The translations under genes and the position numbers were made by a program. Source: Planctomycetaceae bacterium (GTDB lineage Bacteria > Planctomycetota > Planctomycetia > Pirellulales > Thermoguttaceae). From it: 25,359 bases of DNA. The stretch spans positions 1 through 25,359 of the forward strand of contig SUVI01000038.1 of assembly GCA_015062085.1 (NCBI GenBank), read 5' to 3'. Within the stretch, counting starts at the first letter, position 1. The number at the start of each line of letters is the position of its first letter. Shown here in pieces: positions 1-7,341 of the stretch. The notes beneath the pieces are model-generated. The model searched no databases and was not told where the DNA came from. It saw only the letters and a program-made list of their open reading frames with translations.

Positions 1-26
1 CAGGGATCCTTGGGTAAAGGTGGTTT

Positions 27-215
27 ATGGCGTGTTTTATTTTTTCAGATTTTCAGAAAATTTCTGTTTTGGCACTGTGCTGTATGCTTTCTGTCGGCTG
101 TTCGCAGGAAAAAACGGCAGAAGAAAACGTCCGTGAGCCGGAAAAAAACGCCGTTTCCCGTACATCGGAGGAAACTGTTTCGGTCCTTCCGACCGCCAAT
201 GCTGCCGAAAACTAG
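27..215 (+). CDS. small putative lipoprotein (62 aa)
   Basis: Function unknown. The N-terminus has a short hydrophobic stretch (about residues 10-23) ending in a lipobox-like LSVGC with Cys at about residue 25. This suggests signal peptidase II processing and a membrane-anchored product. The mature part is only about 38 residues, polar and rich in Glu, Lys, Ser and Thr. A purine-rich AAAGGTGG sits just before the ATG. It is the only plus-strand gene I accept, and it stands alone near the left edge. The -3 lipobox position is Ser rather than Leu, so lipidation is plausible but not certain. A second overlapping frame (10-369) has no such features. Confidence 0.55.
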   Translation: MACFIFSDFQKISVLALCCMLSVGCSQEKTAEENVREPEKNAVSRTSEETVSVLPTANAAEN

Positions 216-394
216 ACATTTCTTTTCGTATCGGATCGACTCTCTGCACACAGCCGCGGCATGTCATCTGGCGGCCGGACGAAAGAACGAGGCCCAACCT
301 CCGCTCTTTATAATGATGGTCTTGACGGTATTCTCTTCGGAGGAATATCCCCGGAACGGAATGCCGTAAGACTCCATTCCGAGTGCAGAAAAAC

Positions 395-434
395 AAAAAA
401 AGCAGAAATTCCAAATCGGGATCTCTGCTTTTTT
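395..434. terminator. bidirectional rho-independent terminator
   Basis: An A-run, a stem of AAAAAGCAGA pairing with TCTGCTTTTT, and a T-run lie directly after the 3' end of the tRNA gene on the minus strand. The hairpin is nearly symmetric, so it could also end transcription of the plus-strand lipoprotein gene that stops at 215. Confidence 0.75.
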
Positions 435-437
435 AAG

Positions 438-510
438 TGGAGGTAATCGGACTCGAACCGGTGACCCTCGCGTTGCAAACGCGATGCTCTACCAACTGAG
501 CTATACCCCC
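438..510 (-). tRNA. tRNA-Ala (anticodon UGC)
   Basis: A 73-nt cloverleaf can be folded by eye. The acceptor stem is GGGGGTA/TACCTCC, with the G3-U70 wobble that is the main identity element of alanine tRNAs. The D arm is GCTC-AGTTGGTA-GAGC. The anticodon stem is TCGCG/CGCGA with loop TTTGCAA (anticodon TGC). The T loop is TTCGAGT and the discriminator base is A. CCA is not encoded. One oddity is a C-A mismatch at the second pair of the T stem (50-64), where C-G would be usual. Confidence 0.96.
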
Positions 511-536
511 GGGTCGTCTCTCTCAAGACAAATAGT

Positions 537-564
537 ATTCTAGCAGATTTTGAAAACTTTTCAA
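537..564 (-). promoter_or_regulatory. sigma70-type promoter of tRNA-Ala
   Basis: On the minus strand a -35 box TTGAAA (559-564) is separated by 16 bp from a -10 box TAGAAT (537-542); each matches consensus at five of six positions. Transcription would begin about 20 bp before the tRNA 5' end at 510. The -35 box is part of a perfect 15-bp palindrome, TTGAAAACTTTTCAA (550-564). Confidence 0.7.
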
Positions 565-604
565 GTACCCCCGGCATGAAATTCAGAAAATTTATAGAAA
601 GAGT

Positions 605-642
605 GAAAAAGTCCCGAAGAAAATGAACTCTCCGGGACTTTG
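605..642 (-). terminator. terminator after the small secreted protein gene
   Basis: A nine-pair stem AAAGTCCCG/CGGGACTTT (608-616 and 633-641) is followed on the minus strand by a short T-run. It lies about 55 bp after the stop codon at 698, so it most likely ends that transcript. Confidence 0.75.
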
Positions 643-697
643 GGGGAAGGAATGACCGGACGAAAACGCCGATCTTATCCGTTTGCTGAGCCGCGCA

Positions 698-1078
698 TCA
701 GAAAATGTCCGTCATGTAGTGGAATCCCTGATGGTATGTTTTCGGTTCGGCATAGTAATTGTAATTCCGCTTGTCGTAAAGCGGGATACGCATCTCTGCC
801 GGATAGCGATAGTACATGTTGTCGGCACTGCGGAAGTACTCTTCCGGATAAAAATTGTGCGGATAGTAAATGTAGGGGTAGTGGTAGAAACGGTTCCAGT
901 CCTGGGTATTGTAGTTCTTTCCCCAAGATTCACCATACGCAGGCGCATAGTTTTCTGCCGTTCCGGAAGCTGTCGGCCCAAACATTCCAATTCCGCGTGG
1001 GCGTCTGGCAGAAGCTTCATCCGTGAACATCACGAACAGAGCAGCCGCCAGCAGGAACACTGGAAGATGACGAATCAT
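698..1078 (-). CDS. small secreted Tyr-rich protein, planctomycete-type (126 aa)
   Basis: Unknown function. The N-terminus MIRHLPVFLLAAALFVMF followed by an EASA-RR junction is a clear signal peptide. The mature chain of about 100 residues is rich in Tyr, Pro, Asn and His. It includes a Tyr/Asn/Pro stretch around residues 60-75 and a C-terminal AEPKTYHQGFHYMTDIF. I recall short secreted planctomycete proteins of this layout, some loosely annotated as calmodulin-binding, but I cannot verify homology here. The start at 1078 is preferred over the upstream 1384 because GGATCGAGG lies just before it and the signal peptide begins there. It appears monocistronic, with a terminator at 605-642. Confidence 0.8.
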   Translation of the reverse strand: MIRHLPVFLLAAALFVMFTDEASARRPRGIGMFGPTASGTAENYAPAYGESWGKNYNTQDWNRFYHYPYIYYPHNFYPEEYFRSADNMYYRYPAEMRIPLYDKRNYNYYAEPKTYHQGFHYMTDIF

Positions 1079-1380
1079 AAAAAACCTCGATCCTTTAGTT
1101 TCTGAAAAACGTCCTTTTTCTGAAAAAACGCTTTTCAACGGAAGCCAGACTCCACGCTCATTCCGACTTCCCTTTCGAAAGATAGTGGAACGGTTTGGAG
1201 TTACTCTCAAATTTTCATCAAACCGGCCTGAAAATATTCCAAATATTTTCAAATCGGTACACAATGAAACTCTTTTTACTGATTTCGGCATTTCCTTGAC
1301 GGTAATTGAGGAATATTCGCAAAAATCGTTCCATTTCCTACTTTCGGCAGTCGAGCGGTGCGCACTTTCCAAAAGTACCT
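1079..1380. other. 302-bp intergenic region with a palindrome
   Basis: No credible gene. The region separates the small secreted protein from the large secreted protein upstream of it. It is AT-rich in the middle and holds a perfect palindrome at 1230-1250. It also has an imperfect direct repeat, CGTTTTT(T)CAGAAA, near 1100-1130. I see no convincing hairpin terminator after the stop codon at 1381 and no -35/-10 pair I would defend. Confidence 0.6.
1230..1250. promoter_or_regulatory. perfect 9-3-9 palindrome, possible operator
   Basis: GAAAATATT and AATATTTTC are exact inverted copies around CCA, about 150 bp upstream of the start of the small secreted protein (1078). The AT-rich arms and 3-bp centre suit a dimeric DNA-binding protein. 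A hairpin with a 3-nt loop is possible but is not followed by a T-run. The regulator is unknown. Confidence 0.35.
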
Positions 1381-3921
1381 TCATTTCTGAATGTCCAGCC
1401 GCTTTCCGTTTCGGTAAACGCAGGAGGTCAGCGGGGGGAGGGAGACGCTGAATTTTTCGCAGAAAAAGGTCTTTTCCGTACTCATATTCATCGCGATGAA
1501 GTATCCTGCGTACTCGAGCTCGCAGTACTCGCTGCGTCCGGCGTACCAGTTGTCGCGTCCGAGCTGGAAGTCGGTCATGAACGCCGGCATTTCCGAGACG
1601 GGGAGTTCCTCACCGCAGTGGAGGGATCCGAAACGTTCCGGATAGTGGACTCCGTGATCCGGCCTGAAACCGAACGTCGTCCAATTGGGGCGCCGGTAGA
1701 CGGTCCCGTCTTTCATGGGGACGGTGATGTTTTTGTTTCGGAGTGTGGCGAAGTGCTCGAAGTACGGCGTCATGAAATGGACTTTCGCCAGACCGTTCAC
1801 GGCAAATCGCGCACGCCAGTAAAGGGAAGCGTAGAGGATCTCTTCCTTGTGCCGGATCACTGCGACGCCGTTGACTTCGTCGGTGAAAACGAAGTCGGGT
1901 CCTCCGGGACTCATGGGCAGGCGTTTGAAGGAACGGTTTTCTTTTTCGGCGTTTTCCAGCCGAGTCTTCAGGAGAGCGTAAAGCGGCGGAATGTCGATCA
2001 GGGCATTGCTCACCCGCAGACTTCCGTCTTTCAGCAGAGCTTCGACCAGCGGGAAAAACTGACCGTCTTCGATCATTTGCCGATATGCGGCAAGGGAATC
2101 TTCGTCGTTGAGGACCCAGGGGCTCCAGACGGCAGGACCTTCTTTTCCTGTGCGAGCGCCGTAAAGAACGGGACCGATGAGCGAGGTATCGCGCCAGCCG
2201 ATTGCCGTTTCTAGGCGCATGGCACGGAATCCTTCATCGTCAGGAGCCGGGTAGCGGAATACGGAGCGGGCTTTTGCGATCTTTGCGAGCTGTTTGCGCA
2301 TGAGCGGATCGCCGGTCTCGACGAGCAGTTTTCCGTTTTCGCCGAAATCGCAGGTGGAAAGGTAGAGAAGCACGCCCCAGTCGAGGACTTCCCCGTAGTT
2401 TCCGACGTACCCGAGTTCGCGCGTCAGCCCTTTTGGCGTGATCTGAAGGAATCCGTCTCCGTACGGACGTGCCGAGCCGGTTTCCGTGACGCAGCCGAGC
2501 CACGGTTCGATGCCGAGCGATTCGTGAAGAAAGCGGCGGATCTGCGTTTCCGGAAATGCGCGGGACGGCTCCGCGAGCCGCAGTGCCCGGTTCATGCGCT
2601 GAATGTTCCAGTCGATGATCATGGACTGGTTCGTGAATTGGCGCCGATGGGCCATTTCCCACTCGATGCCGGTGCGGAAGAGTTCCGCTAAAAGCTCGCG
2701 CCGAGGACGCTGTTCGCCGGTTTCCAGTTCGAGCGGTCCATCCAGCAGACGCTGAAGTTCTGGAGATTCCAGCCGGTAAAGCGCTTCCGCGAGCGGTCCG
2801 GTGCCGAACCAGTCTCGATTGTATTGTGCCGGATCGCTCCACGCCAGCGCTTCTTCCGTTCTCTGCCGCAAAACGTACGCATCCGCTGCTGCGATGACTG
2901 CCGGAAGGACTTTTTCGTTTTGGAAGACCGGCGACCCTTCCAGAGACCAGCCTTTCGCGAGAAATTCGGCTTTCTGCTGGGAAAGAGGGCGCGTTTCGCT
3001 TTCCTGAAGGATCTTCGTCAGCTCGCGATGGATCCGTTCGCGGACTTTTTCAAGAAGCTCTTCGCCTGGCGTTTCCCGAATGGGGCACTTTTCCATTTGG
3101 GGCGCAAGAGGCTCGCGGTTTTCCGTGCGGATCAGTTCCGGAAACGGTTTTTTGTGCGTCCAGACCTCAAAGATCGGAAGAGACGGACCGTCGATGACCT
3201 TCTGAAACTGCGTGAAATTCTCGCCGTAACCCCAGATCCTCCCCGTCATGCGCAGTTCCAGTTCCAGCTCCGTTTTCCCCCGCGTCAGCGATTCCGGAAG
3301 GCAGGTCGTCACGAAGTACGGCCTCTCTCCCCCGGCAGGGTGTCCGCCGTGATGAAGAATGTCGTAGTCCCCCAAATGCCGGTACCCAAGCTGCTTGCCG
3401 TCCGCGTAGAGGATCAGAAGATTCGCCGTCTTCTCCGTACCGCAAAATCGGAAAGTCAGGTAATTCACGGATCCCGGATCGACTTTCAGCGTGAAGAAAA
3501 TGCCGTCCGTCGTCCAGTTTTCCTCTTTGGGCGGAAGGATCCGGAGCGCAGTTGAGGATGCTGGCGAGGAGGTCGGCGAGGTGGTCGGCGAGGAGGTCGG
3601 TGTGGAGGTCGGTGTGGAGGTCGGTGTGGAGGTCGGTGTGGAGGTCGGTGTGGAGGTCGGTGTGGAGGTCGGTGTGGAGGTCGGCGAGGAAGTCGGTGTG
3701 GTCAAAGATGAAGACGCGGAGGAAGTGGAAACTGGAGCGGGAAACGTTTCGCAGACGGTCTCTGCCTCGCACCGCAGCGCGTGCGCGGATCCTGAGGCAG
3801 GATCTCCGAATCTCAGCCGGTCAAGCAGCTCCGGCTCTTCGGCCGTCAGCGTGCTTCCAAAGAAAAAAAAGATCCCCAAGGTCCCCATGACCCGGAGGCT
3901 GGTCCGTACAATTGTCCGCAT
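1381..3921 (-). CDS. large secreted protein with Thr/Ser-Pro linker, possible carbohydrate-active enzyme (846 aa)
   Basis: I do not recognise the family. The start at 3921 has a strong GGGAGGAAACCG ribosome site and begins a signal peptide (MRTIVRTSLRVMGTLGIFFF, cleavage near residue 25). The upstream Met at 4011 lacks both. Residues about 74-123 are a low-complexity Thr/Ser-Pro linker built on a 12-bp DNA repeat. The linker joins a short N-terminal stub to the main body. Residues about 140-250 look like a beta-rich binding domain (LLILYADGKQLGYRH). Residues about 270-620 are mostly helical with many Trp, Tyr, Glu and Arg residues. The C-terminal third looks beta-rich. A helical toroid followed by a beta-sandwich would suit a polysaccharide lyase or glycosidase, but that is inference; no catalytic motif is certain. 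It lies 103 bp after the phosphoesterase gene and is probably co-transcribed. Confidence 0.8.
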   Translation of the reverse strand: MRTIVRTSLRVMGTLGIFFFFGSTLTAEEPELLDRLRFGDPASGSAHALRCEAETVCETFPAPVSTSSASSSLTTPTSSPTSTPTSTPTSTPTSTPTSTPTSTPTSTPTSSPTTSPTSSPASSTALRILPPKEENWTTDGIFFTLKVDPGSVNYLTFRFCGTEKTANLLILYADGKQLGYRHLGDYDILHHGGHPAGGERPYFVTTCLPESLTRGKTELELELRMTGRIWGYGENFTQFQKVIDGPSLPIFEVWTHKKPFPELIRTENREPLAPQMEKCPIRETPGEELLEKVRERIHRELTKILQESETRPLSQQKAEFLAKGWSLEGSPVFQNEKVLPAVIAAADAYVLRQRTEEALAWSDPAQYNRDWFGTGPLAEALYRLESPELQRLLDGPLELETGEQRPRRELLAELFRTGIEWEMAHRRQFTNQSMIIDWNIQRMNRALRLAEPSRAFPETQIRRFLHESLGIEPWLGCVTETGSARPYGDGFLQITPKGLTRELGYVGNYGEVLDWGVLLYLSTCDFGENGKLLVETGDPLMRKQLAKIAKARSVFRYPAPDDEGFRAMRLETAIGWRDTSLIGPVLYGARTGKEGPAVWSPWVLNDEDSLAAYRQMIEDGQFFPLVEALLKDGSLRVSNALIDIPPLYALLKTRLENAEKENRSFKRLPMSPGGPDFVFTDEVNGVAVIRHKEEILYASLYWRARFAVNGLAKVHFMTPYFEHFATLRNKNITVPMKDGTVYRRPNWTTFGFRPDHGVHYPERFGSLHCGEELPVSEMPAFMTDFQLGRDNWYAGRSEYCELEYAGYFIAMNMSTEKTFFCEKFSVSLPPLTSCVYRNGKRLDIQK
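3571..3702. repeat. 12-bp in-frame tandem repeat, 11 units
   Basis: Units of GGTCGGTGTGGA (plus strand) are arrayed head to tail; seven consecutive copies (3595-3678) are identical and the flanking units vary slightly. On the minus strand each unit encodes Ser/Thr-Pro-Thr-Ser, forming the linker of the 846-residue secreted protein. The near-identity of the DNA suggests recent expansion by slippage. Confidence 0.95.
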
Positions 3922-3958
3922 TCGGTTTCCTCCCACTGATCTTATTTTGTCAAAATGG

Positions 3959-3995
3959 AGGCTCATCTCCAACGCGTTTCTTTGAAGATGAGCCT
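3959..3995. other. intergenic 10-bp inverted repeat between two genes
   Basis: AGGCTCATCT (3959-3968) and AGATGAGCCT (3986-3995) are exact inverted copies with a 17-nt loop. They lie between the phosphoesterase stop (4025) and the secreted-protein start (3921). There is no real T-run, so it may be an mRNA processing or attenuating stem-loop rather than a full terminator. Confidence 0.5.
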
Positions 3996-4024
3996 GAATT
4001 TTAAAATTCACCTTGAGTTTCTTT

Positions 4025-6190
4025 TTATTTTGCGTCCGGCGAGAGATTCTTCACCTGCTCGGGAGTCAGCGCCCACGTGAAGACGCGCGCGAACTGGATC
4101 CTGCCCTTAAGGTAGCTGTTTCCGCCGTAGTTTCCGGAAATGTCGGACGCGATCGAGTACGCGCATGCCGAGTCGTTTGCCGTGTACGTCAGAGGCCCCG
4201 ACGCTTTTTTCGCGCCGACTTCTTTGCCGTCAAGATAGAAGCGGACATTCTGTCCATCGTAGGTCCCGTACGCGGAATGGGAACCGGGCATGATCGGAGC
4301 GGAAATGATCTGGTATTTTCCAGCGACGTGGCACCAGAAATCGAGCGTTTTTTTCTCGTAACTGATCGAGATCCCTGCGCCGCCGGTTTCGGTATTCGCG
4401 ATGATGCACCCATTTTGTCCGACCGGGTATTCGTCGAAAGCGAATCGTGCGCCCAGCGTGATCTGACGCCGGAGACGTGCGTAGTGTCCGCGATCGAATT
4501 TGACGCGGTAACGTGCGTTTTTCCCGTCAAACTGCGCCCAGCCGTCAGAAACGACCGGTTTTCCGCAGGTCTCCAGTCCGTGCGGGAACGTCTCGGCAAG
4601 CGGTTCGTTCACGGCTTGACCGTCTTCCGTTACACGGAAATCGAGCGCATCTGCTTTCGGGTACGGAGCCGTTCGGTCCTGGAGGTACTTGTCCGGGTCG
4701 CTCGGCGTCTGAAACTCGACGGCGATAGTCTCTTCGGAGAGTTTTCCGAAAACGTTTCTCGCACGGATGACCACCCGCCAGTCACGCCCTTCATCTAGGC
4801 TGCTCAACTCTGTCGAGACCTCTTTCGGCTGATTCACGAAATAGTAGCCTGACCATGGATTTTCCTCTCCGAAGTCGGCCCAATCGTCGTTCGTTCCGGT
4901 CTTTCGGTCCTGAAGTTTGATCTGGTAGGAACCGAGGAAAGTGTTTGGGTTTGCCGTGTCGTGCGCCTGCGGGAAGGTCAGACGCGCAGAGTAGGCGTAA
5001 ATGTCGGAAACCTCGGCTTTCGGCTTTTCCGCGCATGCTTTCACACTGTTTTCTGCCGCACTGTTTTCTGCCGCACTGTTTTCTGCCGCACTGTTTTTCG
5101 GAGCGAACTCGGCCGTCCAGTAGGGAGTCGTTGCCGTTTCGTAGCGTTTTTCCGTGTAGCAGTATTTCTCGATCGCTCCCGGCTCCGCGATGAAGTACTC
5201 CGTTTCGAAGAACGATTCCGTAAGGACGTCGAAAATGCGGAAGTGGACCGAGTTGTCTTTGAAGACTTCCATGAAGTAGACCTGCGCGGCGTTCTGGTAT
5301 CCTTCGGGGAATCGGTTGAAGATGCCGCCTTCCATCGCGAAGTAGCTCAGCGTTGCCGTTCCGAACGCGGTGAACTTGCCCTGCCACGCGCTGCGCGGGT
5401 CATTCGACGGGTAGTGAGAGTGCCCGGAAAAGTCGATGACCTGCGGAAATTCCTCGAAAATGGCGCGCAGATCCTTCACTCCGGCCCAATCATGCTCAAA
5501 CCCGCCGTAAACCGTGCCGCGGACGTGATAGTGCTGGAAAACGAAGATCGGTTTCTTCGGATCGTCTTTTACTGCGGCGTTCAGCTGCTCGCGGAGCCAG
5601 TCGAGAATATAGAGGTAGTCGCCGTCTTTGCACGTTCCCTTTTCGCAGGAAAGTCCGATGAAATGGTAGCCGTTGATGACCGTGTGCGAGTTGGCCGGAC
5701 GGGAGAAAATGGTCTCCCAGTTCTTTCGGCTCCCTCCGGCTTTCACGTGCTCCTCGCCGCCCCAGTGCTCGTGGTTCCCCATGCAGAGAAGAGCCTGCGC
5801 GCCTTTGGGAAGGTTGCCGAGAAGCGTGTCGCGGAACGGAATGAGTTCCCCGGCGTATCCGTGGTCCGACATATCGCCGACGACCATGACGGCATCAAAA
5901 CTCGGATGCGCGGAATCCTGGGCGTACGTCTGAAGGTAGCGCATGACTTTTGCAAGACGCTGTTTCTCCGCGCAGTTCGGATCCGTTTTGAAATGGACGT
6001 CGCTCATGATCGCGCAGCGCAGAACGAGCTCTTTGTCGCGTTCCGTTCCGGGACCGGCAGCCCAGAGTTTTCCGGGAAAAGCGGTGAGGACCATCGACGC
6101 GCCAAGAGACGCGCCGAGAGACGCGCCAAGAGACGCACTTAAGGACGTGCCAAGAAACTGACGGCGGGAAAATTCGGAAGGTTTCGGCAT
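4025..6190 (-). CDS. Tat-exported calcineurin-like metallophosphoesterase with C-terminal LamG-like domain (721 aa)
   Basis: Predicted exported phosphoesterase using a two-metal centre. The N-terminus carries a twin-arginine signal, SRRQFLG (residues 8-14), followed by LGAS repeats and an Ala-X-Ala-like site near 45. The metallophosphoesterase motifs appear in order: D64-x-H66 (SDVHF), GDMSDHG (105-111), GNHE (138-141), His at 220-222 (QHYH) and GHSH (256-259). A (NSAAE)n linker (about 365-383) leads to an Fn3-like segment (about 385-490). A LamG/concanavalin-like domain follows (about 560-715; FYLDGKEVGAK). The start has AAAGGA upstream. Substrate unknown. The lectin-like domain suggests binding to glycans or the cell surface. 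It is the first gene of a likely pair with the secreted protein downstream. Confidence 0.9.
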   Translation of the reverse strand: MPKPSEFSRRQFLGTSLSASLGASLGASLGASMVLTAFPGKLWAAGPGTERDKELVLRCAIMSDVHFKTDPNCAEKQRLAKVMRYLQTYAQDSAHPSFDAVMVVGDMSDHGYAGELIPFRDTLLGNLPKGAQALLCMGNHEHWGGEEHVKAGGSRKNWETIFSRPANSHTVINGYHFIGLSCEKGTCKDGDYLYILDWLREQLNAAVKDDPKKPIFVFQHYHVRGTVYGGFEHDWAGVKDLRAIFEEFPQVIDFSGHSHYPSNDPRSAWQGKFTAFGTATLSYFAMEGGIFNRFPEGYQNAAQVYFMEVFKDNSVHFRIFDVLTESFFETEYFIAEPGAIEKYCYTEKRYETATTPYWTAEFAPKNSAAENSAAENSAAENSVKACAEKPKAEVSDIYAYSARLTFPQAHDTANPNTFLGSYQIKLQDRKTGTNDDWADFGEENPWSGYYFVNQPKEVSTELSSLDEGRDWRVVIRARNVFGKLSEETIAVEFQTPSDPDKYLQDRTAPYPKADALDFRVTEDGQAVNEPLAETFPHGLETCGKPVVSDGWAQFDGKNARYRVKFDRGHYARLRRQITLGARFAFDEYPVGQNGCIIANTETGGAGISISYEKKTLDFWCHVAGKYQIISAPIMPGSHSAYGTYDGQNVRFYLDGKEVGAKKASGPLTYTANDSACAYSIASDISGNYGGNSYLKGRIQFARVFTWALTPEQVKNLSPDAK
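5044..5097. repeat. 15-bp in-frame tandem repeat, 3.6 copies
   Basis: The unit CACTGTTTTCTGCCG is repeated three times exactly plus a partial fourth. On the minus strand it encodes the pentapeptide Glu-Asn-Ser-Ala-Ala of a linker between the phosphoesterase and Fn3-like parts of the 721-residue protein. Confidence 0.93.
6096..6155. repeat. 12-bp tandem repeat inside the Tat signal peptide, 5 units
   Basis: Five adjacent 12-bp units, with consensus GACGCGCCAAGA on the plus strand. Three of them (6096-6131) are almost identical and two are more diverged. They encode LGTS-LSAS-LGAS-LGAS-LGAS, which is most of the hydrophobic core of the twin-arginine signal of the phosphoesterase. Confidence 0.92.
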
Positions 6191-6288
6191 GATTTTTTCC
6201 TTTCAAAATCGTTTTTTCGGGAGAGGCGGGGGTATTCGGCAGCTGCGTGCCCGTTCGCAGCGAGCTCTGCCGCTGAAAACACTGAAAT

Positions 6289-6308
6289 CGCAAAGTCACG
6301 CAAAGTCA
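6289..6308. repeat. tandem 10-bp repeat upstream of the phosphoesterase
   Basis: CGCAAAGTCA occurs twice back to back, about 100 bp before the start at 6190. It could be a pair of binding sites or a remnant of a dispersed intergenic repeat. No clear promoter boxes are visible nearby. Confidence 0.5.
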
Positions 6309-6320
6309 CCGGAAATTCTG

Positions 6321-6374
6321 AAAATAAAATGGGACCGGAACTTTTCAGACTTTCCCCAAAGCGGGTCGGTCCCC
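6321..6374 (-). terminator. terminator after the MBL-fold hydrolase gene
   Basis: GGGACCG (6331-6337) pairs with CGGTCCC (6367-6373) across a long loop, and on the minus strand the stem is followed by ATTTTATTTT. It lies about 40 bp after the stop at 6414. Confidence 0.6.
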
Positions 6375-6413
6375 TGCTCCTCTATTTCATTTTAACGGAA
6401 TTTTGGCGAAATG

Positions 6414-7226
6414 TCAAGAAGTCGGAAAACATTTTTCCAAATAAAGTCCGTCAAACGCAGGACGAATGTGCTTCGGCAGCTCGCTTGAGAGCCGTTCATG
6501 GTCAAAACGGTGGCCAATGTGCGTGAAAAAGACTCGCTTCGGCCGGATCTTTTCCACCAATATCAAAACCTCCTCCAACCCCATGTGCGTAGGATGCGGT
6601 TTGTACCGCAAGCAGCCGATGATGAGAGTCTCCAGACCGTAAAGATGCTCCATCGTCTCCGGAGGCACGACCTTCGCGTCCGTACAGTAGGCTAGATCGC
6701 CGATCCGGAATCCCAAGATCTCCAACTTTCCGTGCAGGATCTTCAGCGGAAGGACTTTCTGACCAAGAACCTCAAATTCCCGGAACGGCTCGATCCGATT
6801 CAGATGCAGTTTCGGGATCCCTCCGTTTGGGTAATTTTGAACGGCCGGGTCGAAAATGTACTCAAAACGCGCGCGGATCTCCCGTTCGACGTGCTCCGAA
6901 CAGAAAATTTCCACGGGACGCTTCCCGTTTAGGTACGAAAACCTCCGCGTGTCGTCAAGCCCAAACAGATGGTCCACGTGCGGATGCGTGAACAGGATCG
7001 AGTCCGCGTAAAGAAGACGCTCGCGCAGAAACTGCTGACGCAGATCCGGGGAAGTGTCGATCAGAAGGTTCCCCTCGGGAAAACCGAGGATGACAGAACT
7101 GCGTGTCCGTTTATTGCGCGGATCCGGACTGCTGCAGACCGCACATCCGCATCCGATCATCGGGACTCCGTGCGAGGTGCCGGTCCCAAGAAAAATCAGG
7201 TCTCCCGCGGGAATTTTTTCAATCAT
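6414..7226 (-). CDS. PhnP-like metallo-beta-lactamase-fold hydrolase (270 aa)
   Basis: A cytoplasmic metal-dependent hydrolase of the PhnP class, likely a phosphodiesterase on cyclic ribose phosphates or similar small molecules. GTGTSHGVP (14-22) is followed by C26-x-C28-x2-C31, the structural zinc cysteines of PhnP-type proteins. The metal site HPHVDH spans 81-86. H165, D183 (YCTDAK), H211/H214 and H236/H239 (THIGH) complete the expected ligands. The length matches the family (about 250-270). No signal peptide is seen. Other phn genes are absent, so a role in phosphonate breakdown is not implied. The gene has a terminator on each side and is probably transcribed alone; the ribosome site is weak. 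Confidence 0.88.
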   Translation of the reverse strand: MIEKIPAGDLIFLGTGTSHGVPMIGCGCAVCSSPDPRNKRTRSSVILGFPEGNLLIDTSPDLRQQFLRERLLYADSILFTHPHVDHLFGLDDTRRFSYLNGKRPVEIFCSEHVEREIRARFEYIFDPAVQNYPNGGIPKLHLNRIEPFREFEVLGQKVLPLKILHGKLEILGFRIGDLAYCTDAKVVPPETMEHLYGLETLIIGCLRYKPHPTHMGLEEVLILVEKIRPKRVFFTHIGHRFDHERLSSELPKHIRPAFDGLYLEKCFPTS

Positions 7227-7253
7227 GGTTTTTTCAGAAAACTTCTCTCATTC

Positions 7254-7290
7254 AGGAAGAAAAGGAACGCAGAAACGATCTGCATTCCCT
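7254..7290 (-). terminator. terminator closing the PilM/PilO-like operon
   Basis: On the minus strand GGAATGCAGA (7279-7288) and TCTGCGTTCC (7264-7273) form a ten-pair stem with one wobble and a 5-nt loop, then TTTTCTTCC. It lies about 55 bp after the stop at 7342 and before the start at 7226. Confidence 0.75.
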
Positions 7291-7341
7291 TTCTCATTTC
7301 AAAAAACGAAACTTTTATCCGCAGACAAATTCACCGACCGG

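Noticed and set aside
10..369. 119-codon plus-strand frame overlapping the small lipoprotein
   Set aside because: Arg/Lys-rich without signal or domain; the shorter frame at 27-215 has a lipoprotein signal and a ribosome site.
3922..4011. Longer N-terminus for the 846-residue secreted protein
   Set aside because: It would bury the signal peptide behind 30 residues and crosses the intergenic inverted repeat; the strong ribosome site belongs to 3921.
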